From contig JBKPOZ010000015.1 in the NCBI GenBank assembly GCA_046733355.1, forward strand, positions 1-64,000: DNA of 64,000 nt, given 5' to 3'. The stretch is from VAZQ01 sp046733355. Its GTDB lineage: Bacteria > Pseudomonadota > Alphaproteobacteria > Rhizobiales > Xanthobacteraceae. The position numbers and the translations under genes are program-made. Position 1 is the stretch's first letter, and each line of letters opens with the position of its first letter. The notes below the pieces were generated by a model that saw only the letters and a program-made list of their open reading frames with translations, made no database searches and was not told the DNA's origin. This document shows positions 42,348 through 51,310 of this stretch, piece after piece.

Positions 42348-42968
42348 ATGGGCTGGGCGCATTTCTTATCGAGCTATGGCGTTTGGATCGTAGCGGCTTT
42401 CATCGCGCTTGAAAGCATCGGATTGCCTTTGCCCGCAGAGGCGGCGTTGATGGCGGCCGCGTTCTTCGCTGCAAAAGCGCACGGCCCCCATATTCATTCC
42501 CTGATCACTGCTGGAATTCTCGCAGCCATCATCGGTGAAGTCGTCGGGTTCTGGATTGGACGAAAATTTGGCTATCAGCTTCTGATGAAGTACGGGCGTC
42601 GCTTTGGATTGACCGAAGAGCGCATAAGAATCGGCCAGTGGCTATTCGTCAAATACGGCAGTGTATTCGTTTTCACTGCCCGCTTCTTGCCCTTTCTGCG
42701 AAACATCGCGGCGGTTCTGGCCGGCACAAATTGCATGCCGAAAAATACTTTCTACATCGCAAGTGCCGCCGCTGCCGCAAGCTGGGTCTTTGCATACGGT
42801 CTCGGCGCCTACGCTCTGGGTGAGGCATTTATGAATTCGGCTTCACCCGTCACCATTTCGGCGGGGATCATCGCCAGTACCGTAGTTCTGATCGGGGTTC
42901 CCGCAACAGTTGCACGATGTGAAAAAAGCTTGTTGGCCAAAACTGCAGCGCTTGACGCAAATCGTTGA
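42348..42968 (+). CDS. DedA family membrane protein
   Basis: A 206-residue membrane protein (DedA/SNARE-associated). The signature is visible: FIALESIGLPLPAEAALMAAAFFAA near the start, GEVVGFWIGRKFG, and FVFTARFLPFLRNIAAVLAGTNCMPKNTF with the conserved Arg-rich segment. DedA proteins are involved in membrane homeostasis and lipid carrier recycling. A GTG at 42327 would add seven residues. The 184 bases between mutL and this start hold no recognisable gene. Confidence 0.88.
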   Translation: MGWAHFLSSYGVWIVAAFIALESIGLPLPAEAALMAAAFFAAKAHGPHIHSLITAGILAAIIGEVVGFWIGRKFGYQLLMKYGRRFGLTEERIRIGQWLFVKYGSVFVFTARFLPFLRNIAAVLAGTNCMPKNTFYIASAAAAASWVFAYGLGAYALGEAFMNSASPVTISAGIIASTVVLIGVPATVARCEKSLLAKTAALDANR

Positions 42969-43226
42969 TCGGCGTCGCGCAGAAGCACTTGGCGTGCCCG
43001 CAAGTCAGAGCGGGATGCGTTTTCGAATCACCATCGCGCCTTGGCATTTTGTTGGACCCTGATATTTGCAGAAAACGGGTTGTGTGCGCCCGCAGGACTG
43101 CAACGCCACGTTAACCTTTACATACTCTTGCGCCCTTTCTTTCAGATCGCACATCGAAAGAGCGCCTCCGTTTCGACGAAGTGTTCAGATATTTTTTTCA
43201 AACTCGTGCGAGCGAGGGGGAACAGC

Positions 43227-43514
43227 ATGACGAAAACGGCCAGGGTGCTTATGGCCGCTGTAGCAGCGAGTGCAGCGCTGAGTGTGCAGGCGGCGCCGAG
43301 CCGAGCCGATAACGGCCAGGTGGCCGCAGGAGTTATCGGCGGTCTCGCGGTCGGCACGCTGTTTGGGGCAGCCATGGCGCAGCCGCGCTACTACGCGCCC
43401 GCGCCGGTCTATGTCGCGCCGCCTCCGCCGGCCTGCTATTGGACACGAGGGCGGCCGGTCTGGGATGAATATCGCGGCGTGTGGGTGCGGCCGCGCATCC
43501 AGGTCTGCGATTAA
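43227..43514 (+). CDS. Small secreted Gly/Pro/Tyr-rich protein
   Basis: A 95-residue exported protein. Signal peptide at 1-28 (TKTARVLMAAVAASAALSVQA). The mature protein has a Gly-rich, glycine-zipper-like hydrophobic stretch (GQVAAGVIGGLAVGTLFGAAM), then RYYAPAPVYVAPPPPACYW and ends GVWVRPRIQVCD with two Cys that could pair. This pattern recurs in rhizobial small envelope proteins. GGGGGAACAGC precedes the ATG. The gap before it (42969-43226) shows no gene. Confidence 0.72.
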   Translation: MTKTARVLMAAVAASAALSVQAAPSRADNGQVAAGVIGGLAVGTLFGAAMAQPRYYAPAPVYVAPPPPACYWTRGRPVWDEYRGVWVRPRIQVCD

Positions 43515-43662
43515 ACTAGCTGATATTTGTAACGCGCTCGTCAGCGCGAAAGCGGCAATCCAGTTTTTCCTCCTGGAGTGCTGGGGTCGGAATGAGCGGG
43601 GGTGAGTCCGCCTCCGGAGACGGCTCATTGCGCGCTGGAGCACCCAAGGGCGCGGCTGCCGT

Positions 43663-43890
43663 ATGTTCGATTGCACCATCGGTGACGAGCAATACAAGCG
43701 CGATTGGTGCGACACCAGGATCGAGCTATACGACCACGTCGCAATTACGAGCCCACGCGGTGCGCTCGTGGCGTCGGCCTTGATTCCGAAGCGTCAGCTG
43801 CAGCGCCTGATCAAGCAATCGCCCGTACTGTGGAACGCATTCAGCCACTGGCGGGCACGAATTGCGGCCTTGCGCATGCGCCGGCGTTAG
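43663..43890 (+). CDS. Small hypothetical protein
   Basis: A 75-residue ORF (MFDCTIGDEQYKRDWCDTR at the start, basic C-terminus WRARIAALRMRRR). The composition is protein-like, with IELYDHVAITSPRGALVASALI in the middle, but no good ribosome-binding site precedes the ATG and no family is recognised. It may be a real small gene or a chance ORF. It ends next to a copy of repeat A. Confidence 0.4.
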   Translation: MFDCTIGDEQYKRDWCDTRIELYDHVAITSPRGALVASALIPKRQLQRLIKQSPVLWNAFSHWRARIAALRMRRR

Positions 43891-43912
43891 AGCCGCGGCC
43901 ACTCATCAACAT

Positions 43913-43948
43913 CCGTCATGCTGAGGCGTGAGCGCCTCAGGATGACGG
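43913..43948. repeat. Palindromic repeat family A, short hairpin copy
   Basis: CCGTCATGCTGAGGCG (43913-43928) faces CGCCTCAGGATGACGG (43933-43948): 15 of 16 bases pair across a 4-base loop. The outer arm sequence is the same as in the 19285-19399 element, with the centre deleted. Confidence 0.8.
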
Positions 43949-43974
43949 ATTGAGATGAGTGCTTGTGGTGAAGC

Positions 43975-45660
43975 CTACTGCTTCCAGACCTTGAATGCTT
44001 CCGCAAAGACGCGCTCGCCGGGCGAGCCCTTTTCCAGCGCGAGAATGGCGCGGCGGTTGTTGTTGTATACCACGGGGATGTCGAGCCAGGCACGCTCTTT
44101 CAGGAGCTGAACATTGCGTTCCTTCTCGGCATCGACGCTGGAAAGTCCGATCAGGAAGAAGCCGTTCGTGACTTTCACGGCAAGTCCGGCGAGCGGGACA
44201 CCGCGCGTCTGCTCCGCCTGCTTCATCAGGATTCCGGGCACATTGGAAATTCCGCCGGACGGGAAATCGGTCGGCAGCTTGAACATGATCTCGACGGTAT
44301 GGCTTGCCGGCAGCCCCTTGTCGGTATTGCGCCGCAAGGACCAGGTCATGGCAAGCTTGCGTTCGGGCACTTCGACGTCGGCGCGGATTGCCAGCTCAGG
44401 CGCCTGACCCGGCCCCGGCGTGACTGTCTCAGTGCGCCAGATGGCCGAGCCAACGAAGCGTCGGCCGTTGGGGTCGGCCGGATCTTCTTCGTACAGCACG
44501 ACCTTCTGCGCAACGGCTGCAGCCGTCTGTGGCGTGAGCGGGGTGGACTGATTGCCCGGCTCGATGCGATCGGCGATCTTCGGCCGGCTGGTAGCGGCCG
44601 GTGCTTCGCGCGCGCTTTCCACTGCGGGCGCCCTCCAGGATCGGTACAGATCCACCAGATTTGGCCATTGCCACGCAAGACTTCCGAGAACGGCGACGCC
44701 AACGACGACGGCGGCGAGGGCCCTGATCAGACCAGGAGAGAGTCGAACCTGCCATCTCTCTCTCGGCGCATCGCTTTCTTCGACTTCTTCTTCCTGGAAT
44801 GCGGGCAGCCTGTTGGGGTGCGCTTCTGCCTCGGCATCCTGCTCGGCAAACGATGGCTCGAGCATCGGCTGGTCGAATTCATGCCCCACGCGCGGCGGCT
44901 GGGCCTCGAATGCATGTTCCTCCTCAGCCGGCCGCTCCAAGCTGCGCAGCTCGGACTCATGCGCAGGCGCCGGCGGTTGCACGCGCGGCGGCGCGTCCCA
45001 ACCCGGGACCGGATCCTTTGTCTTTTCGGTGGGAAGAGGCTCGCGTTTAGCGAAGGGCCTGCGCAACGGGTGCCGCGGGGCCGGCTGCGCTTCGCCTGCT
45101 GCGACGCGCTCTATCCCGGGCTCAGGTGGGCTCCCTTCCGAGATCGGCGGCTTCTTTGCAGGCCACGAAGATGCGGGCGCGGTCGGCTCACTCTCCCGCC
45201 GCGTCTCTTGGGGCAGACGCGCTTGCGGGCGCGGTTCCTGCGGCACTTCTCTTCGCAGGGACGGCCGTGAACTGACCTGCGGCGCATCGCGGGGAAGCTG
45301 GCGCGGCTCGGGGCGAAGACTTGTCGGCGGCGGCGCCGGAGAGGTACCGGCCCGCCGCTGCGAGACGGACGTCGAGGCTCCTTCGCGCGTACGCGGCTCG
45401 ATGGGCCGAATCTTGGGCGCCGGCGGCTGGCGCGATGGCTCCATGAAGCGGCGCGCTGCCTCGGCTTCGACCTTGCGAATGGATTCCTCGAGCGCAAGGC
45501 GCTCGCGCGTAATGTCGGATTCACTGAGCGAGGGTGTAATGCCGCGAAGCTGCGCCAGCAGAGCCCCGCGCGCGCGCTCGTAAAGTGCGCGGCGATTTTC
45601 GCCGTTGTTCTTTTCAAGCGCGGCGACGGCGCGGGAAATGAGCGGATAATAGTCGGCCAT
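43975..45660 (-). CDS. Large proline-rich single-pass membrane protein of unknown function
   Basis: A 561-residue protein. The N-terminal 75 residues form a helical domain (ADYYPLISRAVAALEKNNGENRRALYERAR). A disordered Pro/Arg/Glu-rich stretch follows (about 75-320), then one membrane helix (RALAAVVVGVAVLGSLAWQW) and a C-terminal soluble domain of about 200 residues (VVLYEEDPADPNGRRFVGSAIWRTE...). That last domain would lie in the periplasm if the N-terminus is cytosolic. Conserved-looking in the region upstream of purA in this group, but I know no function. GTG 45675 would add five residues. Confidence 0.75.
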   Translation of the reverse strand: MADYYPLISRAVAALEKNNGENRRALYERARGALLAQLRGITPSLSESDITRERLALEESIRKVEAEAARRFMEPSRQPPAPKIRPIEPRTREGASTSVSQRRAGTSPAPPPTSLRPEPRQLPRDAPQVSSRPSLRREVPQEPRPQARLPQETRRESEPTAPASSWPAKKPPISEGSPPEPGIERVAAGEAQPAPRHPLRRPFAKREPLPTEKTKDPVPGWDAPPRVQPPAPAHESELRSLERPAEEEHAFEAQPPRVGHEFDQPMLEPSFAEQDAEAEAHPNRLPAFQEEEVEESDAPRERWQVRLSPGLIRALAAVVVGVAVLGSLAWQWPNLVDLYRSWRAPAVESAREAPAATSRPKIADRIEPGNQSTPLTPQTAAAVAQKVVLYEEDPADPNGRRFVGSAIWRTETVTPGPGQAPELAIRADVEVPERKLAMTWSLRRNTDKGLPASHTVEIMFKLPTDFPSGGISNVPGILMKQAEQTRGVPLAGLAVKVTNGFFLIGLSSVDAEKERNVQLLKERAWLDIPVVYNNNRRAILALEKGSPGERVFAEAFKVWKQ

Positions 45661-45695
45661 GCTTACACGCTGCACATGCGAGGGTTAACTCGGCG

Positions 45696-46988
45696 TCAGT
45701 TCTCGAACGGGTTGTGCATCAGAATCGTGTCCTCGCGCTCGGGACTCGTCGAGAGCAAAGCGACCGGGCAGCCGACCAGCTCCTCGATGTGGCGCACATA
45801 TTTGATGGCCTGCGCAGGCAGCTCGGCCCAGGAGCGTGCCCGCGCGGTCTCCGCCTGCCAGCCTTCGAACATCTCGTAGATCGGCTCAACCTCCGCCTGC
45901 GCCCCCTCGCCCGCCGGAAGATGGTCGATCTCGCGGTCACCGAGCCGGTACGCCACGCATACTTTCAGCTCGGGCAGGCCGTCGAGGATGTCGAGCTTGG
46001 TCAGAGCAAGCCCGTGGATGCCGCTGCTGCGTACGCTTTGGCGCACGAGCACCGCATCGAACCAGCCGCAGCGCCGCGGTCGTCCCGTAACGGTACCGAA
46101 TTCACGGCCCCGCTCTCCAATGATGCGGCCCATATCGTTGCGTTGCTCGGTGGGGAACGGTCCCTCCCCTACGCGCGTCGTGTAGGCTTTGCAGATGCCC
46201 AGAACGTAACCGATGGCGCTCGGCCCCATGCCCGATCCGGTAGCAGCCTGCGCAGCAACCGTGTTGGAAGAGGTCACAAACGGGTAGGTGCCATGGTCCA
46301 CATCGAGGAGCGCGCCCTGCGCTCCTTCAAACAGGATGCGCTTGCCTTCGCGCCGCTTGCCATCGAGCAGCGACCACACGCAATCCATGTACGGCAACAG
46401 ATGCGGCGCGACGCTTTCAAGCTCCTGCTGCACCTCCGCTGCAGCGAGGCGTGACAGACCCATTCCCGCGCGCAGCGCGTTATGATGTGCGAGCAGTCGT
46501 TCGATCTTGCCGCCGAGCGCAGGAGGATCCGCAAGATCCATGACCCTGATGGCGCGACGGCCGACCTTGTCCTCATAGGCCGGACCGATGCCGCGCCTTG
46601 TCGTGCCGACGCGGGTGAGCGCACCTGCCTGTTCGCGCAGAGCGTCGAGCTCCTGGTGCAGTGGCAGGATCAACGTCGCGTTATCGGCGATGCGCAGCGT
46701 CTGCGGGGTGACATAAATGCCCTGCCCCTTCAGGCGATCGATCTCTTCAAGGAGCGCGCGCGGGTCTATCACGACACCATTACCAATGACCGACAGCTTT
46801 CCGGGTCGGACCACCCCTGAAGGGAGAAGCGACAGCTTGTAGGTAACCCCGTCGATAACCAGCGTATGGCCGGCATTGTGTCCGCCCTGAAAGCGGACGA
46901 TGATGTCGGCCTGCTCGGACAACCAATCGACGATCTTGCCCTTGCCTTCGTCGCCCCACTGGGCACCAACGACGACCACATTGGCCAT
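45696..46988 (-). CDS. purA: Adenylosuccinate synthetase
   Basis: A 430-residue enzyme for the first step from IMP to AMP (GTP + IMP + Asp). The P-loop GAQWGDEGKGKIVD is at residues 7-20, FQGGHNAGHT with catalytic His follows, then TRRGIGPAYEDK and GRPRRCGWFDAVLVR. The length is normal. It sits after a broken oxidoreductase gene and before the large membrane protein on the minus strand. Confidence 0.97.
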   Translation of the reverse strand: MANVVVVGAQWGDEGKGKIVDWLSEQADIIVRFQGGHNAGHTLVIDGVTYKLSLLPSGVVRPGKLSVIGNGVVIDPRALLEEIDRLKGQGIYVTPQTLRIADNATLILPLHQELDALREQAGALTRVGTTRRGIGPAYEDKVGRRAIRVMDLADPPALGGKIERLLAHHNALRAGMGLSRLAAAEVQQELESVAPHLLPYMDCVWSLLDGKRREGKRILFEGAQGALLDVDHGTYPFVTSSNTVAAQAATGSGMGPSAIGYVLGICKAYTTRVGEGPFPTEQRNDMGRIIGERGREFGTVTGRPRRCGWFDAVLVRQSVRSSGIHGLALTKLDILDGLPELKVCVAYRLGDREIDHLPAGEGAQAEVEPIYEMFEGWQAETARARSWAELPAQAIKYVRHIEELVGCPVALLSTSPEREDTILMHNPFEN

Positions 46989-47110
46989 AAGGCGCTTTTT
47001 CTCCGCGTGGCCGGCCCCAGCTTCTCCTCGACGCTACAAAGGCTTACCCCAATGTTGCCCCTCTCCGGAAGTGACAGCCCCGATAAAACTCATCCGTTGC
47101 TCGCCCCAGC

Positions 47111-48285
47111 TCAGCACACCGGATGATTCCGCTCTCTAAAAGGCGATCTCGCGGCAACATCGCGGCGGGCTGAAGAGCCGCGCAGATGCGTCGGGTCAAG
47201 CGGCGGCAGACGGTCGGGCGCGAAGGGCGCGAGATCAATGAGCTGCGCCGCGCCGCCGAGGAGCAATTCGCTCATCGCCTCGCCGGTCGCTGGTGCGTTG
47301 AGCATGCCCCAGACGCTGTGGCCGGTCGCAACGTAAGCCCCGGCGATGCCCGCCACTTGGCCGATCAGCGGAAGTCCGTCCTGGGTGACTGGCCGGAAGC
47401 ACGCCTGCCGCGCTTTGATCGGCGCTCCGGCGAGTGCCGGCGAAATGTTTCGGCAAAGTGCTTCGAGCCGCGCATACGCACCCTCGTCGGGCGCAACATC
47501 CGCAGGATCAATGGGCAGCGGTCCCGTGCTCGAAATTGCACACACCCAGGTGGTGCCATCGGCGCGCGGAAACACCTCGGGACTCAGGATTTCGCCGCCC
47601 GCGTCGCGGTACTCGAGAAAGAGCGCCTCGGCGGGGATGTTCCGACCCGTTTCAAACACCAGGCTATGGCCCTTGTAGCCCAGCACCGTGGGCAGCGGCA
47701 GCCACCGTGCAGCCAGGATCGACCATGGTCCCATCGCGATAACCACGGCGTCGCATTCCAGAACCTCGCCGCGCGCGAGCACAACTCCGCGCACGGCTCC
47801 GCCGGGGCCGATCACCAGATCGAGCGCGGTATCGTGCCGCAGCACCGCCCCGTGCATCTCGGCCGCGCGCATCAAACCTGTCGTGAAGGCGCGCGGCTCG
47901 ACCACCGCCGTCGTCTCGGGCGAGCCGAGACAACTCGTGATCGCGACGCTGTCCGAGAGCCACGGCCGTCCCCTGTGACTGCGGACTGCATCGTTCTCGG
48001 TGGCGTGACCTGCATACGTCGTCAGGCGGCGGTGTCCCCAAACATTTCCTAGCTCTGAGGAAAGCTCGGCGTGAAGGACGAAGCTCCGCCGCGGAGCGGA
48101 GTTCCGGCGCACCAGTCGAGCGCCAGAAAGCCGCCCGACTTGCCGGAGGCCGCACCTGCGACCTCGTGACGCTCGATGACGATCGGCTGTGCGCCGCGTC
48201 TCGCGGTGAAATAGGCAACTGCGGCGCCGATCGCCCCACCACCGCAGATGACGATGCGCTTGCGCGCGCTGATGGAGGGTTTCAA
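47111..48285 (-). pseudogene. FAD-dependent oxidoreductase (DAO family), frameshifted
   Basis: The first part has the FAD motif RIVICGGGAIGAAVAYFTARRG and ends GGFLALDWCAGTPLRGG. Around 48070-48100 the frame shifts; the second frame reads RRSFVLHAELSSELGNVWGHRRLTTYAGHAT and continues to the typical C-terminus (DGLPLIGQVAGIAGAYVATGHSVWGMLNAPATGEAMSELL). Total length is 1,175 bases, one short of 392 codons. Intact, it would be a glycine/D-amino-acid-oxidase-like flavoprotein. It lies between serA and purA. Confidence 0.8.
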
Positions 48286-48393
48286 TTGAGCACGAGAGCG
48301 AGCTGCACGATCGCGACTGTGGGCGTCAAACGTGATGGGATCATCCTGTCCTCCCTCTCGCCAGCAGTGGACGTGTTTCGCGCGCCAGCGCGT

Positions 48394-49980
48394 TCAGAAG
48401 GTCAGCGTCTTCGCCTGCTGCACCTGCGGCAACGCGCGCACAGCCGCAAGCACCTGGGGCGGCAACTCTCCATCGATCTCGATGAGGGCAACGGCATTGC
48501 CCCCGGGGACATCGCGGCCGACGTGGAAGGTTGCGATGTTGATGCCGGCGTCCCCCAGTACGGATGAGAACCGGCCGATGAACCCCGGCTTGTCGCGATT
48601 AGTGATGTAGATCATGGATGGTGCGAAGCCCGCATCCATGCGGATACCCTTGATATTGACGATGCGCGGACGTCCATCCGCAAAGACGGTGCCCGAAACC
48701 GAGCGGGTTTGTCGCTCGGTGACAACGCTTAGCGTGATAAGGCTGCCGTAGTCATCGGACGTGTCGCGCGTGGTCTCCTCGATGACGATGCCGCGCTCCT
48801 TGGCAAGCGCCGGGGCGGAGACGACGTTCACCTGCTGCAGCATGGGCCGCAACAGGCCGGCCACTGCCGCGGAGGTCAGCGCCTTGGTGTTCATGCCCGC
48901 GACCTCTCCTTCGTACAACAACTTGACGTTTTTCACTCCGCTTTCGGTGAGTTGTCCGGCAAAGGAGCCAAGCTTGTCGGCCAGGTCGACGAAAGGCCGC
49001 AGGCGCGGCGCCTCTTCAGCGGTAATGGAAGGAAAGTTCACGGCATTCGAGATCGCCCCCCGCAGAAGGTAGTCCGACATCTGCTCCGCGATCTGCAGCG
49101 CTACATTTTCCTGCGCCTCTGCGGTGGCGGCGCCGAGATGCGGCGTGCACACCACGTTGGGATGACCGAACAGCGGATTCTTTTGCGCCGGCTCTTCGGT
49201 GAACACGTCGAAGGCGGCGCCAGCAATATGGCCGCGGTCGAGCGCCTGGCGCAAAGCCTGCTCGTCAACAAGTCCGCCACGCGCACAATTGATGAGCCGC
49301 GCGCCCTTCTTCATTGCCGTCAGCGCTTTGGCGTCGATGATGTTTCTGGTCTGCTCGGTAAGTGGCGTGTGCAGCGTGATGAAATCGGCGCGGCGGAAGA
49401 GCTCGGCAAGCTCGACCTTGTCCACGCCCAGCTCCTGGGCGCGCTCCAGCGAAAGGAACGGATCATAGGCGATCACCCTCATCTTGAGGCCGATCGCACG
49501 GTTCGCGACGATGGAGCCGATATTGCCGCACCCGATTATGCCCAGCGTCTTGCTGGTGATCTCCACTCCCATGAAGCGGTTCTTCTCCCACTTTCCCGCC
49601 TGGGTGGAGGCATCCGCCTGGGGAATCTGCCGTGCGAGGGCGAGCATCAGGCTGACCGCATGCTCTGCCGTGGTGATCGAATTGCCGAAGGGCGTGTTCA
49701 TCACGATGATGCCTTTGGCGGTCGCGGCCGAAAGATCGACATTGTCGACGCCGATGCCCGCGCGGCCGATCACCTTGAGCCGCGTTGCGCGCTGCAGCAC
49801 ATTCGCGGTGACCTTGGTGGCCGAACGGACCGCCAGGCCTTCAAACCCGTCGATCAGCTCGGCAAGATTTTCGGGGCTGGTGCCGAGCTTGGGCTGAAAG
49901 TCGACCTCGAGCCCGCGATCCTTGAAGATCTCGACGGCAGCGGGCGAGAGCGCATCCGAGATGAGTACTCTGGCGGCCAT
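48394..49980 (-). CDS. serA: D-3-phosphoglycerate dehydrogenase
   Basis: A 528-residue long-form SerA for the first step of serine synthesis. The Rossmann motif GIIGCGNIGSIVANRA is present; catalytic residues are in the Arg segment LINCARGGLVDE, the Glu region and CTPHLGAATAEAQ (His). The C-terminal ASB and ACT domains follow (LGDAGINIATFHVGRDVPGGNAVALIEID), used for serine feedback. It follows serC by 51 bases on the same strand. Confidence 0.97.
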   Translation of the reverse strand: MAARVLISDALSPAAVEIFKDRGLEVDFQPKLGTSPENLAELIDGFEGLAVRSATKVTANVLQRATRLKVIGRAGIGVDNVDLSAATAKGIIVMNTPFGNSITTAEHAVSLMLALARQIPQADASTQAGKWEKNRFMGVEITSKTLGIIGCGNIGSIVANRAIGLKMRVIAYDPFLSLERAQELGVDKVELAELFRRADFITLHTPLTEQTRNIIDAKALTAMKKGARLINCARGGLVDEQALRQALDRGHIAGAAFDVFTEEPAQKNPLFGHPNVVCTPHLGAATAEAQENVALQIAEQMSDYLLRGAISNAVNFPSITAEEAPRLRPFVDLADKLGSFAGQLTESGVKNVKLLYEGEVAGMNTKALTSAAVAGLLRPMLQQVNVVSAPALAKERGIVIEETTRDTSDDYGSLITLSVVTERQTRSVSGTVFADGRPRIVNIKGIRMDAGFAPSMIYITNRDKPGFIGRFSSVLGDAGINIATFHVGRDVPGGNAVALIEIDGELPPQVLAAVRALPQVQQAKTLTF

Positions 49981-50031
49981 TTTCGTTCGCGCTCTTTTTC
50001 GATTCGCACAGGCGCCGCGGACGCGCTGCCG

Positions 50032-51201
50032 TCAGGCCGCCTTTGCGAGAGCGTCCTTGCGCGCGGCAAAGGCCCAGTCAAGCCATGGCGTGAGCGCCTC
50101 GAGATCGGCGCGCTCGACGGTCGAGCCGCACCAGATGCGCAGGCCGGGAGGCGCGTCGCGGTGGCCGGCGATGTCGTAAGCGACGCGTTCCTTTTCGAGG
50201 AGAGCGGCGAGATCTTTCACGAATGCGGTCTGCGCTTCCACGCTCAGCTTGCTCACGGAGGGCTCGACAATCTTCAGGCACACCGAAGTATTGGAACGCA
50301 GCGAAGAATCCTTGGCGAGGAATTCGATCCAGGCAGTTTGTGCAACCCAGTCGGCAATGACCTTCACATTGGCATCGGCGCGCGCGATCAGGGCGCGCAA
50401 TCCGCCGATCGACTGTGCCCAGGCCAGCGCGTCGAGATAGTCTTCCACGCACAACATGGATGGCGTGTTGATGGTCTCGCCCGCAAAGATGGCTTCGTTG
50501 AGCTTGCCTCCCTTGGTCAGGCGGAAGATTTTGGGCAGCGGCCAGGCGGGTGCATAACTCTCCAACCGCTCCACGGCGCGCTGCGAAAGGACGAGCATGC
50601 CGTGTGCAGCCTCGCTGCCGAGCGCCTTCTGCCAGGAGAACGTGACCACATCGAGCTTGCGCCAATCGAGATGTTGCGCAAAGCACGCGGACGTCGCGTC
50701 ACAGATCGCAAGGCCTGCCCTGTCGGCCGCAATCCAATCGGCATTTGGCACGCGCACACCTGACGTCGTGCCGTTCCAGGTAAAGACAATATCCGAGTGC
50801 GAATCGATACGGCTCAGGTCTGCAATTTCTCCATAAGGAGCGTTGAGCACGGTGGCATTCTTCAGCTTCAGCTGTTTGATCACATCCGTGACCCAGCCCT
50901 CGCCGAACGATTCCCAGGCGAGCAGAGTCACCGGCCGTGCACCCAGGAGCGACCAGAGCGCGATCTCGACCGCGCCGGTGTCGGACGCCGGCACGATGGC
51001 GATCCTGTAATCGGGCGGGACCTCCAGCACCTCACGCGTAAGATCGATCGCGCGCTTGAGCTTGGCTTTGCCAGCCTTGGAGCGATGCGAGCGTGCGACC
51101 AGCGCATCCGTAAGGCCTGAGAGACTCCAACCTGGCCGCTTCGCGCAGGGTCCTGAGGAAAAATGCGGAACCGCCGGCCGTACCTGAGGCTTCGCGCTCA
51201 T
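50032..51201 (-). CDS. serC: Phosphoserine aminotransferase
   Basis: A 389-residue PLP enzyme, second step of serine synthesis. The PLP lysine is in VVTFSWQKALGSEAAHGMLVLS. The substrate-binding N-terminus (FSSGPCAKRPGW) and the Arg-rich SHRSKAGKAKL segment fit the alphaproteobacterial long form of the family. Starts at the ATG preceded by AAGGATAGGTGACG; a GTG two codons earlier is possible. First gene of a serC-serA operon. Confidence 0.95.
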   Translation of the reverse strand: MSAKPQVRPAVPHFSSGPCAKRPGWSLSGLTDALVARSHRSKAGKAKLKRAIDLTREVLEVPPDYRIAIVPASDTGAVEIALWSLLGARPVTLLAWESFGEGWVTDVIKQLKLKNATVLNAPYGEIADLSRIDSHSDIVFTWNGTTSGVRVPNADWIAADRAGLAICDATSACFAQHLDWRKLDVVTFSWQKALGSEAAHGMLVLSQRAVERLESYAPAWPLPKIFRLTKGGKLNEAIFAGETINTPSMLCVEDYLDALAWAQSIGGLRALIARADANVKVIADWVAQTAWIEFLAKDSSLRSNTSVCLKIVEPSVSKLSVEAQTAFVKDLAALLEKERVAYDIAGHRDAPPGLRIWCGSTVERADLEALTPWLDWAFAARKDALAKAA

Positions 51202-51310
51202 CGTCACCTATCCTTCGACGGGTCGGATTAGGCAAGCGGCCCGATGGCGTCAAGCAGAGTTGCCTGGCACCCCGGCATGGTGCCGGCGATCAGGAGTCTC
51301 GGAAGTTCTC

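Noticed and set aside
44299..45583. Plus-strand ORFs of up to 343 codons opposite the Pro-rich membrane protein
   Set aside because: Ser/Arg-rich antisense translations. The minus-strand reading has a helical N-domain and a membrane helix, so it is preferred, though this is one of the less certain choices.
48952..50763. 603-codon plus-strand ORF opposite serA and serC
   Set aside because: Shadow of two well-conserved minus-strand enzymes; Arg/His-rich with no motif.
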